Assembly: GCF_036241575.1 (NCBI RefSeq)
Contig: NZ_CP108455.1
Span: forward strand, 3,406,001-3,470,000
DNA from: Streptomyces sp. NBC_01267
GTDB lineage: Bacteria > Actinomycetota > Actinomycetes > Streptomycetales > Streptomycetaceae
DNA: 64,000 nucleotides
Reading direction: 5' to 3'
Shown here: one piece after another, positions 40,984-48,986 of the stretch
Numbering within the stretch: the first letter of the stretch is position 1
Layout: the number at the start of each line of letters is the position of its first letter
The notes under the pieces: generated by a model
What the model was told of the DNA's origin: nothing
Seen by the model: only the letters and a program-made list of their open reading frames with translations
The model's database searches: none
Program-made: the position numbers and the translations under genes

Positions 40984-41622
40984 ATGCCCGAAGACCTCCG
41001 CACCCACTGGCACCACACCCTCACCGCAGCCCGCGACGGCGCCACCACCCCCGACCCGGCCCCGTACGCCGAGAACCTCCTCGCCCGCTGGGCCGAACCG
41101 CACCGCAAGTACCACACCACCGCCCACCTCACCGCGGTCCTCGACCACATCGACACCCTCGCCGACCACGCCGCCGACCCGGCCGTCGTACGGCTCGCCG
41201 CCTGGTTCCACGACGCCGTGTACCGCCCCGACCGTTCGGAGAACGAGGAGCGCAGCGCGCAGCTGGCCGAGCGGGCGCTCGCCGAGGCGGCGGTCCCGGT
41301 GGACCGTACGGAGGAGGTGGCCCGGCTGGTCAGGCTGACCGTGGGCCACGATCCGCAGCCCGGCGACACCAACGGCGAGGTGCTCTGCGACGCGGACCTG
41401 GCCATCCTGGGCACGGCCCCCGCGGCGTACGCGGCCTACGCGGCTGCCGTCCGGGAGGAGTACGCGTTCGTCCCCGACGAGGCGTTCCGCGAAGGGCGCG
41501 CTGCGGTGCTGCGCGAACTGCTCGGGCTGCCCGCCCTGTTCCGTACGGCCCACGGGCGGGCGGTGTGGGAGACGCGGGCGCGCCAGAACCTGGCCACGGA
41601 ACTGGAGCTGCTCACCCTCTGA
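40984..41622 (+). CDS. HD-domain metal-dependent phosphohydrolase
   Basis: A 212-residue predicted HD-superfamily phosphohydrolase. Metal ligands are visible as HRKYHTTAHL (His near residue 45), AAWFHDAVYR (the H-D pair near residue 80) and DADLAILG (Asp near residue 140). RSENEERSAQLAERAL is the usual stretch after the HD pair. It should cleave a phosphoester, perhaps in a nucleotide, but the substrate is unknown. The ATG at 40984 has no clear Shine-Dalgarno; CACAAT lies 10 bp upstream and may be a -10 element, so a leaderless or near-leaderless message is possible. Confidence 0.85.
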   Translation: MPEDLRTHWHHTLTAARDGATTPDPAPYAENLLARWAEPHRKYHTTAHLTAVLDHIDTLADHAADPAVVRLAAWFHDAVYRPDRSENEERSAQLAERALAEAAVPVDRTEEVARLVRLTVGHDPQPGDTNGEVLCDADLAILGTAPAAYAAYAAAVREEYAFVPDEAFREGRAAVLRELLGLPALFRTAHGRAVWETRARQNLATELELLTL

Positions 41623-41653
41623 GAGCCGGGCGGCGGGGCGGTCCGGCCCACCC

Positions 41654-41905
41654 TCAGCGGCAGACCTCGCCCCGGCTGCGCGCGTTCGCCAGCGCGTTCC
41701 GTGCGACGAGTTGCTCACGCGCAGTAGTCACCCGCAGGAAAGCCGCCGGGCAGATCCACTCCGGACCGCCCGCCGGCGGGCGGAGGCGTACGAAAGCGCC
41801 GTCGCGCCCGATGACCTCGCCGACCTTCTCGCGCCGGGTGTCCATGACGTACGAGCCGTGCACCGGCCCGCCGTCCGCCTCCTGGGCGTCTGTGCTCACC
41901 GTCAT
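41654..41905 (-). CDS. Small protein, paralogue of 49841-50050
   Basis: An 83-residue soluble protein of unknown function. MTVSTDAQEADGGPVHGSYVMDTRREKVGEVIGRDGAFVRLRPPAGGPEWICPAAFLRVTTAREQLV. The pattern D-x-R-x-x-x-V-G-x-V-x-x-R-x-G-x-[FY]-V-x-L-R-P-x-[AG]-G-G-x-E-W-x-C-P recurs in the product of 49841-50050. It suggests a small beta-barrel such as an SH3- or PRC-like fold. GGAGGAGA precedes the ATG. Such short proteins are common near HTH/DUF397 modules in Streptomyces. It is divergent from the MFS exporter gene. Confidence 0.75.
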   Translation of the reverse strand: MTVSTDAQEADGGPVHGSYVMDTRREKVGEVIGRDGAFVRLRPPAGGPEWICPAAFLRVTTAREQLVARNALANARSRGEVCR

Positions 41906-42006
41906 GACTCTCTCCTCCCCCAACTCCCCCGTCGCATGCACAGCGTGACCACGCACCACCCGGCCGCCCGGGAATGTCGTCTGCCACCCGGCTGTTGCCA
42001 CCTGGC

Positions 42007-43245
42007 GTGTCCGATACGAATGAACGCGCCCGCCTGCCCCTCGCCGTCCGCATCCTGGGCCTGGCGGTCTTCGCCCTGGGCACCAGCGAATTCATGCTGT
42101 CCGGGCTGCTGCCGGACATAGCCGACGACATGAACGTGTCCATCCCCCGGGCCGGGCTGCTGATCTCGGCCTTCGCGATCGGCATGGTGGTGGGCGCCCC
42201 GCTGCTCGCCGTGGCGACGCTGCGGCTGCCCCGGCGCACCACCCTGATCGCCCTCATCACGGTCTTCGGCCTCGGTCAGGTGGCCGGTGCGCTGTCCCCC
42301 AACTACGCGATGCTCCTCGTCTCCCGGGTGGTCAGCGCGTTCGCCTGCGCGGGCTTCTGGGCCGTCGGCGCGGCGGTGGCCATCGCGATGGTGCCGGTGA
42401 ACGCCCGCGCCCGCGCGATGGCGGTGATGATCGGCGGCCTGTCGGTCGCCAACGTCCTCGGGGTCCCCGCAGGAGCGTTCCTCGGCGAGAGCTTCGGCTG
42501 GCGCTCGGCGTTCTGGGCGGTCGGCGTGGCCTCCGCGGTCGCGCTCGCCGGGGTGGCCACGCTGATCCCGAAGATCCCGCTCCCGGCGGAACGGCCCCGG
42601 CTCCGCAGCGAACTGGCCATCTACCGGGACCGTCAGGTCTGGCTCTCCATCGTGATCACCGCGCTCGCCGCGGGCGGGGTCTTCTGCGCCTTCAGCTATC
42701 TGGCACCGCTGCTGACGGATGTGGCGGGCCTGGCCGACAGCTGGGTGCCGATGGTCCTCGCGCTCTTCGGGATCGGCGCCCTGGTCGGTACGACGATCGG
42801 CGGCCGGGTCGCGGACGCGCACCTCTTCGGTGTGCTGCTGACCGGGATCGCCGCGTCGACGACGTTCCTGGTGGCCCTCACGCTGCTGGCCCACTACTCG
42901 GCCGCCGTGGTGATCCTCTCGTTCCTGCTGGGCACGTCGGCCTTCTACACGGCCCCGGCGCTGAACGCCCGGATGTTCAACGTGGCGGGCGCGGCCCCCA
43001 CCCTGGCCGGTGCGACCACGACGGCCGCCTTCAACCTGGGCAACACGGGCGGCCCCTGGCTGGGCGGCGTGGTGATCAGCGCGGGCCTCGGCTACGCGGC
43101 GACGGCCTGGGCGGGCGCGGCGATGACGGCGGTGGCGATCGTGGCGGTGGCGGTGTCCCTGCGGCTCCAGAAGAAGTCGGGGTCGCTGGTGGTGGCCCGG
43201 TCGTCGGACCTGGCTGCCGAGCCGGTCACGGCGGACTCCGTCTGA
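42007..43245 (+). CDS. Cmx/CmrA-type (chloramphenicol-like) MFS exporter
   Basis: A 412-residue DHA1-type exporter with about twelve helices. LPLAVRILGLAVFALGTSEFMLSGLLPDIADDMNVSIPRAGLLISAFAIGMVVGAPLLAVATLRLPRRTTL is the classical start of the Cmx/CmlR chloramphenicol exporter group (F-A-x-G-T-S/T-E-F-M-x-x-G-L-L-P). VMIGGLSVANVLGVPAGAFLGESFGWRSAFWAVG is motif C. The drug specificity cannot be proven from sequence; many such genes in Streptomyces are cryptic. The GTG at 42007 lacks a strong ribosome site. Confidence 0.87.
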   Translation: MSDTNERARLPLAVRILGLAVFALGTSEFMLSGLLPDIADDMNVSIPRAGLLISAFAIGMVVGAPLLAVATLRLPRRTTLIALITVFGLGQVAGALSPNYAMLLVSRVVSAFACAGFWAVGAAVAIAMVPVNARARAMAVMIGGLSVANVLGVPAGAFLGESFGWRSAFWAVGVASAVALAGVATLIPKIPLPAERPRLRSELAIYRDRQVWLSIVITALAAGGVFCAFSYLAPLLTDVAGLADSWVPMVLALFGIGALVGTTIGGRVADAHLFGVLLTGIAASTTFLVALTLLAHYSAAVVILSFLLGTSAFYTAPALNARMFNVAGAAPTLAGATTTAAFNLGNTGGPWLGGVVISAGLGYAATAWAGAAMTAVAIVAVAVSLRLQKKSGSLVVARSSDLAAEPVTADSV

Positions 43246-43303
43246 CCGGACGGGGGCGGGGTCGGTGCGTCGTTCACTCGTCCGTGGGACGCTGAGAACA
43301 ACG

Positions 43304-43320
43304 GCACTGTGCTGCAGTGC
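43304..43320. promoter_or_regulatory. Small dyad upstream of the Uma2 gene
   Basis: GCACTG-N5-CAGTGC lies about 50 bp before the start at 43369. It may be an operator or the tail terminator of the MFS gene. Confidence 0.35.
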
Positions 43321-43368
43321 AGTCGATCTACGCTCGCCCCGTCAGGCCCACCGGAGAAGGGAGTCGCG

Positions 43369-43971
43369 ATGACCGCCGCGATGGCCGAGAACGACCGGAT
43401 GCCGCACCGTCGTCCCTGGGACGACCTACTGCGGGCCTGGCGGGAGCTGGACGTGCCCGAGGGGTGGCGCGCCGAGATCGACGGAGGGCAGATCGTCGTG
43501 GTACCGCCGCCGCACGCACATCACAACGGCATCGCTGCAAAGGTGCAGCGCCTGCTGTACCGCACTCTGCCCGAGGAACTGGAGATCTATCAGACCCTCG
43601 GCATCCACATCGCCCCGCTGGACAAGCTCTACGTGCCGGATCTCGTCGTCATGCCGACCGCGCTGATCGATGCGGCCGATCCGGACACCAGCGACCCCGT
43701 CGACGCGGCCGAAGCGCTCCTGGTCGTCGAGATCACCTCGAAGAGCAATGCCAAGGACGACCGGACCAAGAAGCTCTGGTCCTACGCCCACGCGCCCGTC
43801 CCCACGTACCTCCTGATCGACCGGTTCGACGAGCACGGCCCGACGGCCACGCTGTTCACCACGCCACTCAACGGGGCGTACAAGCACAGCGAGCGCGTCC
43901 CGTTCGGGGAGCAGATCAAACTGCCGGAGCCGTTCGGCTGCCTGCTGGACACCGCCGCCTTCCCGGGCTGA
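43369..43971 (+). CDS. Uma2-family putative nuclease (DUF820)
   Basis: A 200-residue protein of the Uma2/DUF820 family with a PD-(D/E)xK nuclease core. RAEIDGGQIVVVPPPHAHHNGIAAKVQRLL is the usual N-terminal part. The catalytic residues are expected in KLYVPDLVVMP (P-D) and ALLVVEITSKSN (E-x-x-S/K), followed by DDRTKKLWSYAHAPVPTYLLID, which is strongly conserved. Uma2 genes are abundant and often multi-copy in cyanobacteria and Streptomyces; the biological role is unknown. The ATG at 43369 is preceded by GGGAG. Confidence 0.88.
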   Translation: MTAAMAENDRMPHRRPWDDLLRAWRELDVPEGWRAEIDGGQIVVVPPPHAHHNGIAAKVQRLLYRTLPEELEIYQTLGIHIAPLDKLYVPDLVVMPTALIDAADPDTSDPVDAAEALLVVEITSKSNAKDDRTKKLWSYAHAPVPTYLLIDRFDEHGPTATLFTTPLNGAYKHSERVPFGEQIKLPEPFGCLLDTAAFPG

Positions 43972-44027
43972 TCCGGACTGATCCGAAGCGGACCAGGCCG
44001 ATCCGGACCGGGCGAACAGCGCGGGCC

Positions 44028-44297
44028 CTACGCCGCCGGCCGCCCCTTCGGCCGTCGCAGTCCCGCCCCCGTCAGCCTCCGTACCAGTTCCTTCGAGCCG
44101 ATCTCGACCGCTCCCGCCGCCACCGCGTCCGCGTACCGGTGCGACGGCAGGTCGTAGTGGTCCCGTTCGAAGGCGCGCGGCGGGCAGCCCAGGCCGGCCG
44201 CGAACGTGTGCAGTTCCTCGTACGAGACGTCGCTGACCAGGTGCGACCACATCCGGCCGTGGCCCGGCCAGGTCGGCGGGTCGATGTACAGCGTCAT
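44028..44297 (-). CDS. DUF4031 protein
   Basis: An 89-residue protein that matches DUF4031: MTLYIDPPTWPGHGRMWSHLVSDVSYEELHTFAAGLGCPPRAFERDHYDLPSHRYADAVAAGAVEIGSKELVRRLTGAGL. The D-P-P-x-W-P-x-H-G-x-x-W-S-H-L-x-S-D start and F-E-R-D-H-Y-D-x-P are the family signature. The function is unknown; the aromatic/His-rich pattern suggests a small enzyme or metal-binding protein. The start overlaps the end of the upstream gene by 4 bp (ATGA), so the pair is translationally coupled. Confidence 0.85.
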   Translation of the reverse strand: MTLYIDPPTWPGHGRMWSHLVSDVSYEELHTFAAGLGCPPRAFERDHYDLPSHRYADAVAAGAVEIGSKELVRRLTGAGLRRPKGRPAA

Positions 44298-44644
44298 GAG
44301 AGCGAGCCCACCGGGGCCACGATCACGGCTTCCTTCGCGCACACCCAGTGCGGGTCGGGGCCCAGTTCGGGCTCGACCTCCAAGGCGTGAGGTTCTTCGC
44401 AAACAGGACAGAGCGGCCAGCGGCCGTGCTCCTCCAGGAGCGCGTCCTGGACGTCCTGGGCGACCAGTCCGGCGACGAACTCCACGCCGTCCGGCCACTG
44501 CTCGACCCACCAGCGCCGGTGCGCCACCGCGTCCTCCACCAGCGACACGACGTCCGCTTCCGCCACATCGCGCCGGGCGAGGTCGGCGAGCACCTTGGCG
44601 CGCGCTTCGTGCAGGGACTGTTCCAGGGGAGTCACGGGATCCAT
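44294..44644 (-). CDS. Small protein with CPVC motif, coupled to DUF4031
   Basis: A 116-residue protein of unknown function. An N-terminal helical part (VTPLEQSLHEARAKVLADLARRDVAEADVVSLVEDAVAHRRWWVEQWPDGVEFVAGLVAQDVQDALLEEH) is followed by RWPLCPVCEEPHALEVEPELGPDPHWVCAKE. Its C-P-V-C plus a later H and C make a plausible zinc knuckle. It is the first gene of a two-gene unit with the DUF4031 gene. The ATG at 44644 has GGAG close upstream. The murR gene is divergent from it. Confidence 0.72.
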   Translation of the reverse strand: MDPVTPLEQSLHEARAKVLADLARRDVAEADVVSLVEDAVAHRRWWVEQWPDGVEFVAGLVAQDVQDALLEEHGRWPLCPVCEEPHALEVEPELGPDPHWVCAKEAVIVAPVGSLS

Positions 44645-44717
44645 GGCTCCATTGTCCCCGCTCGCACGGAAGGGCCCCGGTCGCGCGGGAGAGGGGATCG
44701 GCGATACCGAGGGGGGG

Positions 44718-44746
44718 TTGACGACACCCGGGACCGAAAATATCTT
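44718..44746 (+). promoter_or_regulatory. Strong murR promoter, predicted leaderless
   Basis: TTGACG (44718-44723), a 17-bp spacer and TATCTT (44741-44746) form a good vegetative (HrdB-type) promoter. Transcription would begin at about 44753, which is the G of the murR GTG. No Shine-Dalgarno exists before that codon. Confidence 0.75.
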
Positions 44747-44779
44747 TCAGAGGTGACCAACAATGTGAAGGAAATTTTC
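44736..44779. promoter_or_regulatory. Inverted 13-bp operator pair at murR
   Basis: GAAAATATCTTTC (44736-44748), covering the -10 box, and GAAGGAAATTTTC (44767-44779), inside the first codons. The second, read on the other strand, is GAAAATTTCCTTC, matching the first at 11 of 13 positions. Probably the MurR/RpiR autoregulatory operator. Confidence 0.65.
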
Positions 44780-45676
44780 ACCGACACTTCCGCCCCACCC
44801 GCCCCCGCTGCCCTGGCGGCCAAGGTCCGCACCCTCGCGCCGTCCATGACCCGCTCGATGCAGCTGGTCGCCGAGGCCGTGGCGGGCGACCCGGCGGGCT
44901 GCGCGGCCCTCACAGTCACCGGTCTCGCCGAGCTCACCGGCACCAGCGAGGCCACCGTCGTCCGTACCGCCCGCATCCTCGGCTACCCCGGCTACCGCGA
45001 CCTGCGCCTCGCGCTCGCCGGGCTCGCCGCCCAGCAGCAGTCGGGGCGGGCCCCCGCGGTCACCGCCGACATCGCCGTCGACGACCCGATCGCGGACGTC
45101 GTCGCCAAGCTCGCCTACGACGAGCAGCAGACCCTCGCCGACACCGCCGCCGCGCTCGACACCGTCCAGCTCGGCGCCGCGGTCACCGCGCTGTCCGCCG
45201 CCCGCCGGATCGACATCTACGGCGTCGGCGCCTCGTCCCTGGTCGGCCAGGACCTCGCCCAGAAGCTGCTGCGCATCGGCCTGATCGCGCACGCGCACTC
45301 CGACCCGCACCTCGCCGTCACCAACGCCGTACAGCTCCGCTCCGGCGACGTGGCGATCGCGATCAGCCACTCGGGCTCCACCGGTGACGTCATAGAGCCG
45401 CTGCACACCGCCTTCGAGCACGGCGCGACGACCATCGCGATCACCGGCCGCCCGGACGCCCGCGTCTCGCAGTACGCCGACCACATACTCACCACGTCCA
45501 CGGCCCGCGAGAGCGAACTGCGGCCCGCCGCGATGTCCTCCCGTACCAGCCAACTGCTGGTCGTGGACTGCCTGTTCATCGGGGTCATGCAGCGGACGTA
45601 CGACCGGGCGGCCCCTGCGCTGTCCGCCTCGTACGAGGCACTCGCCCACCGCCACACCCCGCGCAGCAACCGCTGA
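44753..45676 (+). CDS. murR: MurR/RpiR-family regulator of MurNAc recycling
   Basis: A 307-residue regulator. The N-terminal HTH_6/RpiR domain is SMTRSMQLVAEAVAGDPAGCAALTVTGLAELTGTSEATVVRTARILGYPGYRDLRLALAGL. The C-terminal SIS sugar-phosphate domain includes RIDIYGVGASSLVGQDLAQKLLRIG and VAIAISHSGSTGDVIEPLHTAFEHGATTIAITGRPDARVSQYADHIL. It lies upstream of murQ and the PTS gene, so it most likely senses N-acetylmuramic acid 6-phosphate. The GTG at 44753 coincides with the predicted transcription start, so the mRNA would be leaderless. The open frame continues upstream through the promoter, but that extension is not credible. Confidence 0.88.
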   Translation: MTNNVKEIFTDTSAPPAPAALAAKVRTLAPSMTRSMQLVAEAVAGDPAGCAALTVTGLAELTGTSEATVVRTARILGYPGYRDLRLALAGLAAQQQSGRAPAVTADIAVDDPIADVVAKLAYDEQQTLADTAAALDTVQLGAAVTALSAARRIDIYGVGASSLVGQDLAQKLLRIGLIAHAHSDPHLAVTNAVQLRSGDVAIAISHSGSTGDVIEPLHTAFEHGATTIAITGRPDARVSQYADHILTTSTARESELRPAAMSSRTSQLLVVDCLFIGVMQRTYDRAAPALSASYEALAHRHTPRSNR

Positions 45677-45836
45677 CCGCCGCGCAGGGACCACCGCGCA
45701 CGCACCACCGCGCATACACCGCCGCGCACGCACCCACCGCGCAAGCACCGTCGCTCCTGCCGAACCGCCCCAAGCCGCACTGCCCCTGCCGAACCGCTCC
45801 TGCTGAACCGCTGAACCAGAAAGAGCCGCACACATC
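45677..45836. repeat. CACCGCGCACGCA-type degenerate repeats between murR and murQ
   Basis: The first half is made of ACCACCGCGCACGCACC / ACACCGCCGCGCACGCACCC variants, the second of CTGCCGAACCGC / CTGCTGAACCGC variants. No hairpin or promoter stands out. It separates two genes of one pathway on the same strand. Confidence 0.7.
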
Positions 45837-46802
45837 ATGACCTCCACCACCCCCGCCTCCGCCTCCGACTCCGGCACCTACGGCGCGCTCCGCGCCCAGC
45901 TGGCCACCCTCACCACCGAGGCGTTCCGGCCCGAGCTGGCCGAGATCGACCAGCTGCCCACCGAGGAGATCGCCCGGCTGATGAACGGCGAGGACACCAG
46001 CGTCCCGGCCGCCGTCGCCGCGCGCCTCCCGGAGATCGCCGCCGCGATCGACGCCACGGCCGCCCGCATGGCCCGCGGCGGCCGGCTCGTCTACGCGGGC
46101 GCGGGCACCGCGGGCCGGATGGGCGTGCTGGACGCCAGCGAGTGCCCGCCCACCTTCAACACCGACCCGTCCGAGGTCGTCGGCCTCATCGCGGGCGGCC
46201 CGACCGCCATGGTCAGGGCGGTCGAGGGCGCCGAGGACTCCAAGGAACTCGCCGCCCAGGACCTGGACGCCCTGCAGCTCACCGCGGACGACACCGTCGT
46301 CGGCATCTCCGCCTCCGGCCGCACCCCGTACGCGATCGGCGCGGTCGAGCACGCCCGCGCCCTCGGCGCCCTCACCATCGGCCTGTCCTGCAACGCGGAC
46401 AGCGCGCTGGGCGCCGCCGCCGAGCACCCCATCGAGGTCGTCGTCGGCCCCGAGCTGCTCACCGGCTCGACCCGCCTCAAGGCGGGCACCTCGCAGAAGC
46501 TCGTGCTCAACATGCTCTCGACGATCACCATGATCCGGCTGGGCAAGACGTACGGGAACCTCATGGTCGACGTCCGGGCCTCCAACGAGAAGCTCCAGGC
46601 CCGCTCCCGCCGCATCGTCGCGCTCGCCACGGGCGCCGACGACACGGAGATCGAGGCCGCGCTGACCGCCGCCGAGGGGGAAGTGAAGACCGCCATCCTC
46701 ATCGTCCTGGGCTCCGTGGACGCCCCCACCGCGACACGACTCCTCGAAGAGAACAAGGGTCACCTGCGCGCCGCACTCAGTTCCACCCCCCGCACCAGTT
46801 GA
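45837..46802 (+). CDS. murQ: N-acetylmuramic acid 6-phosphate etherase MurQ
   Basis: A 321-residue SIS-domain etherase that splits MurNAc-6-phosphate into GlcNAc-6-phosphate and D-lactate, a cell-wall recycling step in the cytoplasm. Signatures: TEAFRPELAEIDQLPTEEIARLMNGEDTSVPAAV, GGRLVYAGAGTAGRMGVLDASECPPTFN with the catalytic Glu region, VGISASGRTPYAIGAVEHARALGALTIGLSCN, GSTRLKAGTSQKLVLNMLST and VRASNEKLQARSRRIV. Length and all conserved blocks are normal for MurQ. It sits between murR and a PTS permease gene, the typical MurNAc utilisation cluster. Confidence 0.96.
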   Translation: MTSTTPASASDSGTYGALRAQLATLTTEAFRPELAEIDQLPTEEIARLMNGEDTSVPAAVAARLPEIAAAIDATAARMARGGRLVYAGAGTAGRMGVLDASECPPTFNTDPSEVVGLIAGGPTAMVRAVEGAEDSKELAAQDLDALQLTADDTVVGISASGRTPYAIGAVEHARALGALTIGLSCNADSALGAAAEHPIEVVVGPELLTGSTRLKAGTSQKLVLNMLSTITMIRLGKTYGNLMVDVRASNEKLQARSRRIVALATGADDTEIEAALTAAEGEVKTAILIVLGSVDAPTATRLLEENKGHLRAALSSTPRTS

Positions 46803-46851
46803 ATCTGGAACCCCCGCACCACCTGAACCAGAACCAAAGGCACCACGCACC

Positions 46852-48447
46852 ATGAGCACACCCGAAGACAAGAACCGCGCCACCGCTGCCGCGATCCTGC
46901 CTCTCGTAGGCGGCGCGCAGAACGTCACCTCCGCCGTCCACTGCATGACCCGGCTCCGGCTCGGCCTCGCCGACCGTTCGCTCGTGCAGGAAGAGGCGCT
47001 GAAGGCTCTGCCCGCCGTCATGGGTGTGGTCGATGACGACACGTACCAGATCGTGCTGGGCCCCGGCACGGTCGCCCGGGTCACGCCGGAGTTCGAGGCA
47101 CTGGTCGCGGAGGGCCGCACCGCCACCGCACAAGCCGCCACCGCACAAGCCGCCGCCACGACCGCCCCGGCCGCGACTCCCCCCAGCGCCGCCACCCCCA
47201 CCGCTCACACGGCCGACGAACTCGCCGCCCAGGGCGCCGCCATCAGGGCCGCCCGCAAGGCGAAGAACGCGACGCCGTTCAAGCTCTTCCTGCGCAAGAT
47301 CGCGAACATCTTCGTCCCGCTGATCCCCGCTCTCATCGGCTGCGGCATCATCGCCGGGATCAACGGCCTGCTGGTCAACGCGGGCTGGCTGCCCGGCATC
47401 ACCCCGGCGCTCGCCGCGATCGCCTCCGGCTTCATGTCGCTGATCACGGTGTTCGTCGGCTACAACACGGCGAAGGAGTTCGGCGGCACCCCCATCCTGG
47501 GCGGCGCGGTCGCGGCGATCATCGTCTACGCGGGCGTGACGAACGTGTCCGCCTTCGGCGAGAAGCTCTCCCCCGGCCAGGGCGGCGTGCTGGGCGCCCT
47601 GGGCGCGGCGGTCCTCGCGGTGTACGTGGAGAAGTGGTGCCGCAAGGTCGTACCGCAGTCCCTGGACGTCCTGCTCACGCCGACGATCACGGTGCTGGTC
47701 TCCGGCCTGGTCACCCTCTTCGGCCTGATGTTCGTGGCCGGTGAGATCTCCACCGCCATCGGCGACTTCGCCACCTGGCTGCTGGCACACGGCGGCGCGG
47801 GCGCGGGCTTCATCCTCGGCGGGCTCTTCCTCCCGCTGGTGATGCTGGGTCTGCACCAGGCCCTGATCCCCATCCACACCACCCTGATCGAGCAGCAGGG
47901 CTACACCGTGCTGCTCCCCATCCTCGCCATGGCGGGCGCGGGCCAGGTCGGTTCGGCCATCGCGGTCTACCTCCGCCTCCCGAAGAACGTATCGATCCGC
48001 CGGACCATCAAGTCCGCGCTCCCGGCGGGCTTCCTGGGCGTGGGCGAGCCGCTGATCTACGGTGTCTCGCTCCCGCTGGGCCGCCCGTTCATCACGGCGT
48101 GCATCGGCGGCGCGTTCGGCGGCGGCTTCATCGGCCTCTTCAACCAGCTGGGCACCACGGTCGGTTCGACGGCGATCGGCCCGTCCGGCTGGGCCCTGTT
48201 CCCGCTGCTCAAGGGCGACCACACGCTGCCCACCTCGATCGCGATCTACGCGGGCGGGCTGCTGGCCGGGTACCTCGCGGGCTTCGTGGCGACGTACTTC
48301 TTCGGCTTCAGCCGCACCCTGCTCGCGGAGTTCAACGTGAACACCGAGGAGACGGCCTCGGATGCCACTTCGCCGCTGCTCCCCGGCAACGGCACGGACC
48401 CGGGCCCGGCGGACGGCGGCCCACTGAAGGAACCGGCCGGGGTCTGA
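46852..48447 (+). CDS. murP: PTS EIIBC permease for N-acetylmuramic acid (MurP-like)
   Basis: A 531-residue PTS transporter of the glucose superfamily, sucrose/trehalose/MurNAc branch. The EIIB domain is N-terminal: ATAAAILPLVGGAQNVTSAVHCMTRLRLGLAD with the phosphorylated C31. An Ala/Thr/Pro linker (about residues 85-120) leads to the EIIC domain: FKLFLRKIANIFVPLIPALIGCGIIAGINGLL, then many helices, GLHQALIPIHTTLIEQQGYTVLLPILAMAGAGQVGSA and FLGVGEPLIYGVSLPLGRPFITACIGGAFGGGFIG (the conserved G-E-P-L/x-x-G). No EIIA is attached, so a general Crr-type protein must supply phosphate. Context (murR, murQ) points to MurNAc uptake. Confidence 0.9.
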   Translation: MSTPEDKNRATAAAILPLVGGAQNVTSAVHCMTRLRLGLADRSLVQEEALKALPAVMGVVDDDTYQIVLGPGTVARVTPEFEALVAEGRTATAQAATAQAAATTAPAATPPSAATPTAHTADELAAQGAAIRAARKAKNATPFKLFLRKIANIFVPLIPALIGCGIIAGINGLLVNAGWLPGITPALAAIASGFMSLITVFVGYNTAKEFGGTPILGGAVAAIIVYAGVTNVSAFGEKLSPGQGGVLGALGAAVLAVYVEKWCRKVVPQSLDVLLTPTITVLVSGLVTLFGLMFVAGEISTAIGDFATWLLAHGGAGAGFILGGLFLPLVMLGLHQALIPIHTTLIEQQGYTVLLPILAMAGAGQVGSAIAVYLRLPKNVSIRRTIKSALPAGFLGVGEPLIYGVSLPLGRPFITACIGGAFGGGFIGLFNQLGTTVGSTAIGPSGWALFPLLKGDHTLPTSIAIYAGGLLAGYLAGFVATYFFGFSRTLLAEFNVNTEETASDATSPLLPGNGTDPGPADGGPLKEPAGV

Positions 48448-48483
48448 CCATACGGACCGTACGGACAGCACGGACCCGACGCA

Positions 48484-48523
48484 CGAGGGCGGCACCCCTG
48501 AAGGGTCAGGGATGCCGCCCTCG
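48484..48523. terminator. Terminator of the mur operon
   Basis: CGAGGGCGGCA (48484-48494) pairs with TGCCGCCCTCG (48513-48523). The stem continues into the loop as CCCTG/CAGGG with one mismatch. It lies before a convergent gene. Confidence 0.85.
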
Positions 48524-48561
48524 GCCGTCGTACCGTCCCGGCCCCGGCCCACCAGCCCGGC

Positions 48562-48918
48562 TCACCACCACCGCTTCGCCGCTTCGACGCTGTCCCCGCC
48601 ACTGGTGTTGAACGCGAGGGCGGCCCCCGGAGCGTGCCGCCGCACCAGGTTCACGACCTGCTCGAAGAAGGTCAGCAGCGGCTCCGGCTTGCGGATCCCA
48701 CCCCCGATGACGACGACGTCCCACGCCCGCGCACTCAGCGCCGCGACCATCACGGCCTCGGCCGTCCCGTCCAGCGCGACCAGCGTCATCACCGCATCGA
48801 CGCCGTACTCACCGAAGCGGGCCAACTCCTCGTCGAGCGCGGCACGCAGGACGCCCCCGTCCATGCCGGGGACGGGGACGGAGTGCGGGTCGATACCGAG
48901 TACGAGTACGGAGGTCAT
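48562..48918 (-). CDS. Conserved-looking small protein of unknown function
   Basis: A 118-residue protein. MTSVLVLGIDPHSVPVPGMDGGVLRAALDEELARFGEYGVDAVMTLVALDGTAEAVMVAALSARAWDVVVIGGGIRKPEPLLTFFEQVVNLVRRHAPGAALAFNTSGGDSVEAAKRWW. The alternating beta/alpha pattern with V-L-V-L-G-I-D-P, V-V-I-G-G-G-I-R-K and a late N-T-S-G-G-D suggests a small flavodoxin- or Rossmann-like fold. I have seen comparable hypothetical proteins in Streptomyces but know no function. The ATG at 48918 lacks a clear ribosome site; an upstream in-frame start at 48978 is possible. Confidence 0.6.
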   Translation of the reverse strand: MTSVLVLGIDPHSVPVPGMDGGVLRAALDEELARFGEYGVDAVMTLVALDGTAEAVMVAALSARAWDVVVIGGGIRKPEPLLTFFEQVVNLVRRHAPGAALAFNTSGGDSVEAAKRWW

Positions 48919-48986
48919 GCCCGGGGTGACGGTTGCCGGGGTCGGCGCGGTTCCACGCCTGACCGACCACGGCCACAACGGCTGTC

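Noticed and set aside
38362..41718. Open frame of more than 1100 codons antisense to copA and the HD gene
   Set aside because: Same high-GC shadow effect; it overlaps two well-supported genes and crosses their terminators and operators.
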